Assembly: GCA_947463345.1 (NCBI GenBank) | Contig: CANHSA010000002.1 | Location: forward strand, 1-44,795 | Direction: 5' to 3' | From: Flavobacteriales bacterium | GTDB lineage: Bacteria; Bacteroidota; Bacteroidia; Flavobacteriales_D; Crocinitomicaceae | Length of the DNA stretch: 44,795 bases | Part shown: in pieces, positions 37,138 through 44,795 of the stretch | Position numbering within the stretch: position 1 is the first letter of the stretch | Layout: each line of letters starts with the position of its first letter | The notes under the pieces: generated by a model | Told to the model about the DNA's origin: nothing | The model's input: only the letters and a program-made list of their open reading frames with translations | Database searches by the model: none | Made by a program: the position numbers and the translations under genes

Positions 37138-38715
37138 TTGATCTGAATAGCTGTCTAAAGCCAAACGCTCCATTACAATTTCAAGGTTTTCTTGCTTCTT
37201 TTTTTGACGTAGTCCTATTGCTGTTGAAGTAAAATACTGGTGCTGCTTGAGGAATTTCACTTGGATTTCGTCCCACTCCTTCCTCGATTTGATTTTACCC
37301 ATTTCTGTGAGCTCTTCGCGCAATTTATCGGCAATTGTTTCAAAATCAGAACGGCCCAAATAATCGAGGTCGGCATCGCAAATGATTTCTTGTAACTTAT
37401 TAATGGGTTTGTGCGGAATTTGTGTCACGTGGATCAGTTCTACAATCGTTTTGACGTGTTGCTCTGTATATCCATACTTCGGCAAAATTTCTTGAGCCAT
37501 TCGCGCACCGATAGCCTCGTTGTGGTCGTATTGTTCAATAAAACCTGCATCGTGAAAAATAGCTGCGGTTTTGAGTAAGAAAAGACCTTCGTCTGTTACG
37601 CCCTCTAGTAAGGCAATGCGTTCAACTGATTTGACAACGTCTTTGGTGTGATTAATGGAGTGGTAATAAAGACTCGGCGCTAGGTTTTTTTCTAGAATAC
37701 CCATCACATGATGCTCTGTTTTATAGTATTTGATCGAGCTGTAATGGTGTAATTTTTTGATTTCCTCGAAGCGAGAATTGGGAATAAGCCCTTCTCCGTT
37801 AACTGAGAGTTCAGGTTTGATGCGCTGCACCACATACATATCAACCTTTGTACGAGATTTGGTGAGGGCCTTGCCTTTGTAGTCGCACTCAAAATAGGGT
37901 TCGATTTGCTGAAAGGTATTGCCAGTGATTGTCACCTTGCCGGGCTCGCCGAGCATCTCCATTCGCTGTGCGAGATTTACTGAAGAACCCCAAACGTCGT
38001 AAGCCAAACGAATATTGCCAATAATTCCGGCAATAACAGGGCCGGTGTTGATGCCGAGGCGAATTTCCCAGTAGTCTTCATGGTCGGCGATCGCCTCGTA
38101 CTTGAGTTTGTCCATAAACGCTTGGATCTGCAAGGCAGCACAACAGGCGTCAATCGGATTGGTCGAGTTTTCGACTGGCACCCCACCCGCACACATGTAC
38201 GCATCGCCGATAGTTTTGATTTTCTCAAGATTATTGGCCTGGATGATCTCATCAAATTTCTGAAAAAGCATATCGAGCTTCGAGACAATCCGACTAGGGG
38301 CCATGGATTCGGAGATGCGTGTAAAACCTACCACATCGGTAAACATAATCGAAACCTGCTTGAAACCCTGTGCTTTGACCTTACCATTGCGCTTGAGTTC
38401 AATGACAACTTGAGATGGCAAGGTATTGAGCAACCATTGTTCGGTGCGGTCTTTTTCTTTCTGAAGTAGCGCTTGTTGTTCTTCAACTTTGTGCTTTTCT
38501 TGCTCAAGCAAACGCTTTTGTTCTTCAATTTTGGTCTTTTGAAGGCGAATTTCTTTGGTGCGTTCTGCAATTTTGACTTCGAGCCGAACCTGATTTCTAC
38601 GTGAAGTTTCGATCCGACGCCTGATGAAAATGAAGACCAATAATAAAAAAACGGAGGCTGCCAAGATAGACAGCCACCATGATTGGAATATCAATAAAAT
38701 GAGCAAAGGGCTCAT
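37132..38715 (-). CDS. Class III adenylate cyclase fused to C-terminal HD-domain phosphohydrolase, membrane anchored
   Basis: TM WWLSILAASVFLLLVFIFIRRRI; coiled coil VKIAERTKEIRLQKTKIEEQKRLLEQEK; cyclase MFTDVVGFTRISE..EKIKTIGDAYMCAGGVP..RLGINTGPVIAGIIGNIRLAYDVWGSSVNLAQRME; HD motifs YYHSINHTKDVV..LLKTAAIFHDAGF..ELIHVTQIPH..IICDADLDYLG. Confidence 0.93.
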   Translation of the reverse strand: MSPLLILLIFQSWWLSILAASVFLLLVFIFIRRRIETSRRNQVRLEVKIAERTKEIRLQKTKIEEQKRLLEQEKHKVEEQQALLQKEKDRTEQWLLNTLPSQVVIELKRNGKVKAQGFKQVSIMFTDVVGFTRISESMAPSRIVSKLDMLFQKFDEIIQANNLEKIKTIGDAYMCAGGVPVENSTNPIDACCAALQIQAFMDKLKYEAIADHEDYWEIRLGINTGPVIAGIIGNIRLAYDVWGSSVNLAQRMEMLGEPGKVTITGNTFQQIEPYFECDYKGKALTKSRTKVDMYVVQRIKPELSVNGEGLIPNSRFEEIKKLHHYSSIKYYKTEHHVMGILEKNLAPSLYYHSINHTKDVVKSVERIALLEGVTDEGLFLLKTAAIFHDAGFIEQYDHNEAIGARMAQEILPKYGYTEQHVKTIVELIHVTQIPHKPINKLQEIICDADLDYLGRSDFETIADKLREELTEMGKIKSRKEWDEIQVKFLKQHQYFTSTAIGLRQKKKQENLEIVMERLALDSYSDQL

Positions 38716-38777
38716 GTGTAATTGGTTTTAATTGAGGTAAAATTACACAGACTCTTTGTAAATATGCTAGAACTACA

Positions 38778-39869
38778 CTAAAACTTATAAAACCAACTTG
38801 CCATCGGCAATGGGAATGACATGTTTTCTGTAATTACACCTGCCAAACTGATCTGAAAAGCCTTTGCTTCTGAACGCTGAAAACGCATGCCTGGCATCAC
38901 GATAAATAAATTTTGCACATCGGTAAAGCCTTGATTCCAAGGCCCGACAACCACTTGCTGAAGCAGTAGCGACCACCCGCTATTGTCATAAATATAATTA
39001 ATGGTTTGTTCAGTCTCTCGAGCACGACCCATAATGTACATACAGTCATATATAAAACTTGCTTTTTTACCAACTTTAGTTTGTCCAGCAAGACCTATGA
39101 TTGGTGCCCTTGCAACAAATCTACCCTTTGTATTTGGAAGGGCTACAATTGGTATACTAGGCGTAAATCCATCGACAGAAACATAAGTTCCAGGCTCATA
39201 AACTATCTCGTTGTTGCTATTCCCATCATTAAAATGCCCGTAACCAACAGATAAAGTTACATTTGATCGGCGGTCACCGTAGGTGATCATGCCCCAATAC
39301 AAGCCTCCAAAACCGCGGGCAGAATTAAGGTAACCAGAGGTGCCAATGAGCGCTCCCACGCCATAATTGATTTTAGGATTGGCCGTGCCGCGCGTATACT
39401 TCAAGGCCAAAGCCAGCGGTGAACCAATCCAAGTAGACATTACGCCAATTGAAAAATCTTTATGGACTGCAAAATGTACTTCGGGGCCATACAAATTAAT
39501 CATAGCGTAGTTCTCGCCCTTCTTGATCGGGAAACAATTGGTGGTAAACTGGTAACGCGTAGAAAATGCTCCAGCGCTATTGAACTCTCCTTTTTTGACA
39601 TCGTCAACTAAATCGAGCGGTCGAATAGATTTGATATCGCTTTTTGGAATATAAATTTTTCCTAAAGATGTAGTTTGAATCAGTACCTCTCGGCCATCAT
39701 CAGAAAGAATGAGACCTACATATTCGTTTCCATCGTTCTTGACCACCAGATATTTTGTAGTGTCAGATGCAGGTGTTGTTGTACTAGGTGCTTGCGCAAA
39801 AACGCTCTGATTTCCGAAGAAACAGAGCGCTAATGTGAAGCACAAGTGAAGGATTGTGCGTGTTTTCAT
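38778..39869 (-). CDS. Envelope protein: SH3/LSm-like N-terminal domain plus predicted beta-barrel (paralog A)
   Basis: Signal peptide; KYLVVKNDGNEYVGLILSDDGREVLIQTTSLGKIYIPKSDIKSI; TRYQFTTNCFPIKKGENYAMINLYGPEVHFAV; ends SWFYKF. Paralogous to 42206-43315. Confidence 0.75.
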   Translation of the reverse strand: MKTRTILHLCFTLALCFFGNQSVFAQAPSTTTPASDTTKYLVVKNDGNEYVGLILSDDGREVLIQTTSLGKIYIPKSDIKSIRPLDLVDDVKKGEFNSAGAFSTRYQFTTNCFPIKKGENYAMINLYGPEVHFAVHKDFSIGVMSTWIGSPLALALKYTRGTANPKINYGVGALIGTSGYLNSARGFGGLYWGMITYGDRRSNVTLSVGYGHFNDGNSNNEIVYEPGTYVSVDGFTPSIPIVALPNTKGRFVARAPIIGLAGQTKVGKKASFIYDCMYIMGRARETEQTINYIYDNSGWSLLLQQVVVGPWNQGFTDVQNLFIVMPGMRFQRSEAKAFQISLAGVITENMSFPLPMASWFYKF

Positions 39870-39899
39870 ATTGGTTTTTTTGAGGACGTATACGTCATT

Positions 39900-41093
39900 T
39901 TAATAGTAACGTTGCGGACTTTGTTTGTTAATTGGTTGTTTGCTTTTTTGAACATTAAAGCCCATATTGACACCAACAAAACCACCACCTTTTTGTGAGC
40001 TGTAGAATAAGTTCACGGGAATATTTAGTGAGCCAGCTTGAAAGGTGCGGCCAAATGCTAGTAAAAATGAGGTCGCTAATCTTTTGGTTCCATCTTTATC
40101 GAACTCGCGCTCAAAACCAGGGTTGGTAACGATATCACCACCCGCAGTAGGTGCTAAGCCGCCACCTGGATTTGATTCCCATTCGTTTTGCGTATAAAAT
40201 ACATTCTCTTCGCCATAAACGCCATCAGCATCGAGGTAACCAAAGCTAGTAGCTGCGATTCCGAATCGAGGACCAAAAGCAAATTCCCAATTTGCTTTCC
40301 CAAAACGGAAACCATTTAAAAGTGAAAATGAAGGAATGAACTGACTTTGTTCCAAACCAGAAATATTGAAAATGCCTTCAACGAGTGCAGAGAAATTTTC
40401 AGTACCAACATACTGTCCTTCGATTTGATAACCAATCATAGAAGTAAATGGCTGAATACCTAGTCCGCCATATGTTTCAGAACGCGTCGCAAAAGCTGCT
40501 ACATCACCGGTCATGAGTGCGAAGCCAATTCGTGGACCAGAATTATTGACCTTCCCAATATTATTTGAAGTAATCAATTCATTCTTAAATGCCAGACGAT
40601 CAGCAATAACTTTGTCTACTGGTATACCATGCATTTCAGCTAAAACGATTTCTACCATGCGCTGAATTTCCAACTCTTGGTTGTCAAATTCACGAACTGA
40701 AGACTTGTAAAGTGCTTGCCCTTTGACATCGATGATCTTGATGGTAACGACAATTTTGTTGCCTAAACCATCGATAGATCCCGACATGACGTAATCCACT
40801 TTGAGTTCTTCACCCAATTTGGCTAGACAAGTTTGGCCATAACAACCCACTTTATATTCATCTTTCGCTTTGATGACTTCGTTCATGTCGAACTCATCAT
40901 AAACTTTATACTTATTGATTTTAATGAGCTCTAGGCGCATCATTTTTGCCACTGATTCTGGTTTTACAGTTAGGGCGTTCACATTAGGATTCGCAACGGC
41001 AATTGTATTGCTTGGTTGCGCAAAATAACTAGCCATGCCACTAAAGAAAATAGCAACTAGTATAAAGAATGATTGTAATTTTTTTGTTTTCAT
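39900..41093 (-). CDS. CsgG/FlgO-like N-terminal domain fused to predicted C-terminal beta-barrel
   Basis: VKPESVAKMMRLELIKINKYKVYDEFDMNEVIKAKDEYKVGCYGQTCLAKLGEELKVDYVMSGSIDGLGNKIVVTIKIIDVKG, then aromatic/Gly-rich strands (FRFGKANWEFAFGPRFGIAATSFGYL; FVGVNMGFNV). Start at MKTKKLQSFF preferred over track start 41126. Confidence 0.7.
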   Translation of the reverse strand: MKTKKLQSFFILVAIFFSGMASYFAQPSNTIAVANPNVNALTVKPESVAKMMRLELIKINKYKVYDEFDMNEVIKAKDEYKVGCYGQTCLAKLGEELKVDYVMSGSIDGLGNKIVVTIKIIDVKGQALYKSSVREFDNQELEIQRMVEIVLAEMHGIPVDKVIADRLAFKNELITSNNIGKVNNSGPRIGFALMTGDVAAFATRSETYGGLGIQPFTSMIGYQIEGQYVGTENFSALVEGIFNISGLEQSQFIPSFSLLNGFRFGKANWEFAFGPRFGIAATSFGYLDADGVYGEENVFYTQNEWESNPGGGLAPTAGGDIVTNPGFEREFDKDGTKRLATSFLLAFGRTFQAGSLNIPVNLFYSSQKGGGFVGVNMGFNVQKSKQPINKQSPQRYY

Positions 41094-41190
41094 AACATAC
41101 AATTTGATGCTACAAAGGTTGAACATTGCTTCAAATGGGCAAAACTGAATTTCGGAGCTAGATGTTCCTTAGTTGCGAAAAACGCAAGTG

Positions 41191-42204
41191 CTAAGATAAA
41201 AAGTCGAGGTCTGCTTCGATTTTCTTTCGAAACATCCCAATTGTTTTCTCGAAATCTACAAAGAAGTTATTGCGTTCTCTTTCATTCACAACACTGATGA
41301 GGCTTGAATTGGCCAACTGCTTATCGATGACTTGCTTGGCATCTTGCACATACTGAGTGTCGGTGGTTTGGAGGTAGTTCATGATGTTGTGCGAAAGAAA
41401 CAAGCCTTGTTTGTCTTTGCTCTCATAATAAAAGGCCGAATCGGCGTTAATGGTTTCGTTGAGATACATTTCAAAACGATTGCCGCTAGCCGGTACTTGC
41501 GTGCCATAGATGAACTTCTTGCCGTGATCTGCTTGGTCTCTGAGATGCGCAGAAAACATCAGTAAGCGGTCGCACAAGAAGAGGGCATAATTGGGGTCCT
41601 CGAACTGATTGGACTTGTAGTAATAGAGGATCTGACGCAAAAAACCGCGCATAAGTTCTGGGTCAAAAATCTCTACGGAAGGAATGGTGTTGTAGGACTG
41701 AAGAATAGCTTTTCCGAGTTCAAAAGCGCGATCTGTTGTTTTTTCATGACGGAAAAGTACATTCTTGTAATCGGGGATTTGCAAATGCGTTTTGGCCCAA
41801 AAAAAGAGTTTGAAGCGCACCAATTGCGGAAAATTCAAGAGCTGAAAAAAATGCGTGTTGTTGATGGTCAGCATAATTTTTGGATCCTCTAAATGCCGAA
41901 GTCGTTCAAACGCTTCTAATATACCTTCCAAATAAGATTCCAAGGAAAAATCGTAAGCATTGAGTGGGGTATAGCGAAAAATGACATTCGTTTTTTGTTG
42001 CTGAATAAGCGAGTCAAAGGAGATATCGAAGGTCTTGCAGAGCCTTTTGAGTTCATCAATGGTGAGCGCTGTTTCATTGCGCATACGCCTATAAGCGGCA
42101 TCCATACTGACATGTAAGGTTTCGCTAAGGACGTGCCCGAGTGCGTCGCCAGGTGGAAGCTTCGCTTTGATGAGCTGCAATAACTGATCTTGAACTGTTT
42201 CCAT
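41191..42204 (-). CDS. HTH (Xre/BetR-like) transcriptional regulator with helical C-terminal domain
   Basis: LGHVLSETLHVSMDAAYRRMRNETALTIDELKRLCKTFDISFDSLI N-terminal HTH; 1-nt gap from the upstream envelope-protein gene. Confidence 0.75.
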   Translation of the reverse strand: METVQDQLLQLIKAKLPPGDALGHVLSETLHVSMDAAYRRMRNETALTIDELKRLCKTFDISFDSLIQQQKTNVIFRYTPLNAYDFSLESYLEGILEAFERLRHLEDPKIMLTINNTHFFQLLNFPQLVRFKLFFWAKTHLQIPDYKNVLFRHEKTTDRAFELGKAILQSYNTIPSVEIFDPELMRGFLRQILYYYKSNQFEDPNYALFLCDRLLMFSAHLRDQADHGKKFIYGTQVPASGNRFEMYLNETINADSAFYYESKDKQGLFLSHNIMNYLQTTDTQYVQDAKQVIDKQLANSSLISVVNERERNNFFVDFEKTIGMFRKKIEADLDFLS

Positions 42205-42205
42205 T

Positions 42206-43315
42206 TTAGAACTTATAAAACCAACTGAGCATCGGTATAGGAAAAGAATAATTATTTACGCTGAGTTGATTATTTACGATTTCTTCGCGGCGGCCGATAA
42301 CACCTGATAAAGTTACTTGAAATGCTCGGTTTTGGTCTTTTTGAAAACGCATACCAGGCATCACGACAACGTTTGTATTTTTGACCTCTATAAATGGGTC
42401 GTTGTAAACGACCGAACTCGGTTGAAACGTAGTTTGGTCATAGAAATATTGTATATCCTGTCCATCAAAAATGGTTCTCCTATTGCCACCAATAATCATA
42501 ACATCCCAAATAAAACTGGCTTTTTTGCCCACCGCAGCAATACCCGAAATTCCTACAATTGGCGTCTTAAAATTTCCAACCTCATTTTCGTAAGTCAGTA
42601 ATTCAGGGATTGGGAAACTATATGCTCCTTGAATCTGAACAGCAGCGTAAGTACCTGGTTGATAATACGTATTCTGACTAGTAAAAGAAAAACCGGAATT
42701 GAAATAGCCATAGCCCAAAGAAAGCGTGGCATTGCTGCGGCGGGTTCCGTAAGTTGCCATTCCCCAATGTAAGCCGCCGTAACCTTTTGCTTGATTGAAA
42801 TAACCAGAAGAAGCCATGATGGTTCCTAATCCAAAATTGAGTTTAGGATTTTGTGTCGGAATCGTGTACTTCAAAGCCAATGCAATTGGACTGGCTATCC
42901 AAGTTGCCATAATGCCCACACTTAAGTTAGGGAGCACGCCAAAATGCACTTCTGGCCCGTAAAGATTGATCAGCGCATAATTCTCTCCTTTTTTAATAGG
43001 AAATGCATTGGTCGTAAATTGGTAGCGCGTCGTAAAGACGCCCTGCCCAAGGTACTCCCCTGCTCTATAATCAGTTACCTCATCTACTAGCGTAATACTT
43101 TTAACCTCTGACTTCGGGATGTAAATTTTTCCAAGTTGTTGGGTCATGATGAGTAGTTCTCGACCGTCGTCACTTATGATTTGGCCTACGTATTCAATTC
43201 CATTGTTGCGCACAATTAAATACTTAAGGGTGTCGGTTTCTTGCTTAGCTACCTGCGCATTTGAAACAAAAGAAAAGAACAAAACAAAAAACAAGAGTAA
43301 TTTTTTCATGGACAT
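42206..43315 (-). CDS. Envelope protein: SH3/LSm-like N-terminal domain plus predicted beta-barrel (paralog B)
   Basis: KYLIVRNNGIEYVGQIISDDGRELLIMTQQLGKIYIPKSEVKSI; TRYQFTTNAFPIKKGENYALINLYGPEVHFGV; MPGMRFQKDQNRAFQVTLSGVI; ends SWFYKF. Confidence 0.75.
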   Translation of the reverse strand: MSMKKLLLFFVLFFSFVSNAQVAKQETDTLKYLIVRNNGIEYVGQIISDDGRELLIMTQQLGKIYIPKSEVKSITLVDEVTDYRAGEYLGQGVFTTRYQFTTNAFPIKKGENYALINLYGPEVHFGVLPNLSVGIMATWIASPIALALKYTIPTQNPKLNFGLGTIMASSGYFNQAKGYGGLHWGMATYGTRRSNATLSLGYGYFNSGFSFTSQNTYYQPGTYAAVQIQGAYSFPIPELLTYENEVGNFKTPIVGISGIAAVGKKASFIWDVMIIGGNRRTIFDGQDIQYFYDQTTFQPSSVVYNDPFIEVKNTNVVVMPGMRFQKDQNRAFQVTLSGVIGRREEIVNNQLSVNNYSFPIPMLSWFYKF

Positions 43316-43337
43316 TTAGTTGAAATAGAAGATAAAA

Positions 43338-44795
43338 TTAATCATTCACATAGGTTCTTTGTACCCGAGGTGAGATACTTGTAAGTATTTCATAAGGAAT
43401 TGTCTCTGCTTTGCTTGCAAAATCGGTTAAAGACTGCTGATAACCTATGATTTCAACCTCGGCATCTGGGCGCACATTAGGGGCTAATACCATAATCATA
43501 TCCATGCATACTTTGCCAACGGTTGGGCAAAATTGACCATCGATAAAAACGCCGCCGTTCCCATTACTTAAATTCCGCTTGAAACCATCTGCATAGCCAA
43601 CTGGAATAATCGCTATTTGTGTGTCGGCATGAATGACATCGGTGCAACCATAGCCCACACCAGCCCCTTTCTGGACTTGTTTTATTTGTGAAATCCGACT
43701 TGTCCAAGAAATAACAGGCTTCAATTTTGCAGCAAACGCAGCATCGTGGTTCACGCCAAAAAGTCCGATCCCTAATCTTACCATATCAAACTGTGCATTT
43801 GGAAAATGTGCAGCCCCTTCCGAGTTCAAAAGGTGTCTGATAAATGTATAGGGTAAGGAATGTTGAATCTGTGCGCAAATTTCCTTGAAAAGTTCAATTT
43901 GTTGCAAATTCATGGGGTGCTGGGGCGTATCGGCACACGCCATATGGCTGTATACACTTTTGATGAGCACCTCGGGCTGTGCATTGATGGTTTGAAGTAA
44001 GCGCTCTATTTGTTCAGGCAAGAACCCTAAGCGATGCATGCCTGTGTCTATTTTTAGGTGAATTGGGTAGGCTTGAATTTGCTGCGCAATTAACGTTCGA
44101 ATAAACGCGTCAAGATGCTCCAAGCTGTAAATTGCTGGCTCGAGCTGGTGGGCTACACAAACTTCAAAACTCCCTGGTTCGGCATTCATTACTAAAATAG
44201 GAAGTTTAATCCCTGCTTGTCTAAGTAGCGCGCCTTCATCTGCATATGCCACGCCAAAATAATTGACGCCAGATTGAACCAGCTGTTGGGCAATTTGGTC
44301 AAGACCTGCTCCATAAGCCTGCGCTTTGACCATGGCTAATATTTGTGTAGTGGGGGCCAATGTTTGTTGATACAATCTAAGATTGTGTTGGAGAGCTGAT
44401 AAATCATATCGCACCACCGTACTGTGAGATTTGCGCTTCCATTTACTCAAAAGCGCTTCGGTAAGCTCATATTGATTTCCCTTAATGAGCACTACATGCT
44501 CTGTTATATCAGGTAACACCAAAGGCAACTTATCCCAGATATAGTAGTGCGTAATTTGCTGCGCTTTTAGCAGACTTAGTATGTCATCTTTTAGCTGCGT
44601 TTGATTGGCTGCGAGGATGCAACAAACCATCTTAGGTTTCCCTTTCGCTGCGGCATTTAAAAAAGCCAAAGAACCCTCAAAGGCAAGTAAATCGAGGGTG
44701 TAGGCATCGTTGATGAGTGTGGCTCCTTGAATTCCTTCGAATGTTTCTAGGCGGTTAGCTAATTTAGGGAGTGAACGCACCGCTTGAGCCGTACA
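43338..44795 (-). CDS. Bifunctional UDP-N-acetylmuramoyl-tripeptide:D-alanyl-D-alanine ligase/alanine racemase, partial (5' end beyond window)
   Basis: MurF-like RLETFEGIQGATLINDAYTLDLLAFEGSLAFL, then Alr VVRYDLSALQHNLRLYQQ..ILAMVKAQAYGAG (PLP Lys), GMHRLGFLPEQ, RLGIGLFGV, GYGCTDVI, IPVGYADGFKRNLSNGNGGVFI, GKVCMDMIMV; frame open to 44795. Confidence 0.95.
   Translation of the reverse strand, partial: CTAQAVRSLPKLANRLETFEGIQGATLINDAYTLDLLAFEGSLAFLNAAAKGKPKMVCCILAANQTQLKDDILSLLKAQQITHYYIWDKLPLVLPDITEHVVLIKGNQYELTEALLSKWKRKSHSTVVRYDLSALQHNLRLYQQTLAPTTQILAMVKAQAYGAGLDQIAQQLVQSGVNYFGVAYADEGALLRQAGIKLPILVMNAEPGSFEVCVAHQLEPAIYSLEHLDAFIRTLIAQQIQAYPIHLKIDTGMHRLGFLPEQIERLLQTINAQPEVLIKSVYSHMACADTPQHPMNLQQIELFKEICAQIQHSLPYTFIRHLLNSEGAAHFPNAQFDMVRLGIGLFGVNHDAAFAAKLKPVISWTSRISQIKQVQKGAGVGYGCTDVIHADTQIAIIPVGYADGFKRNLSNGNGGVFIDGQFCPTVGKVCMDMIMVLAPNVRPDAEVEIIGYQQSLTDFASKAETIPYEILTSISPRVQRTYVND

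Noticed and set aside
43338-44795. MurF-Alr fusion as a novel architecture
   Set aside because: Bifunctional MurF/alanine racemase proteins are well known in Bacteroidetes.
1-44795. Mobile element, prophage, CRISPR, defence island, tRNA or rRNA
   Set aside because: No integrase, transposase, phage structural, Cas or restriction genes, terminal repeats or tRNA cloverleaf seen; gaps are short and gene content looks chromosomal.

Overview
The window is 44.8 kb of chromosomal sequence from a Bacteroidota, probably Flavobacteriales-like. Supporting signs are T9SS type B C-terminal domains, PorP/SprF, a MurF-Alr fusion, GH3 and YraN proteins, and TAnnTTTG-type promoters. It is densely coding. I saw no tRNA, rRNA, CRISPR array, transposase, integrase or phage genes. 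Housekeeping genes are lptB (partial), lpd, yraN, hutI, an AddB-like nuclease, rsmA, nadD, gmk, yicC, mfd, an ExbB/ExbD/TonB-like operon, fbp, and murF-alr (partial). Accessory genes encode envelope and secretion proteins: three large type-B-CTD secreted proteins (PKD, choice-of-anchor-L, CotH kinase with TSP3 repeats), one PorP/SprF, tandem YceI proteins, and an OmpA lipoprotein. The best candidate for an undescribed system is the five-gene same-strand block at 37132-43315: two paralogous barrel-like envelope proteins, an HTH regulator, a CsgG/FlgO-like domain fused to a predicted barrel, and a class III adenylate cyclase-HD fusion that looks like a receptor cyclase without its sensor. Other points of interest are a near-consensus Crp/Fnr box before the YceI operon, a CotH kinase-SprF secretion module, and an AddB-like protein that ends inside its predicted Fe-S cysteine motif. 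No database search was run; family calls come from motif recognition.
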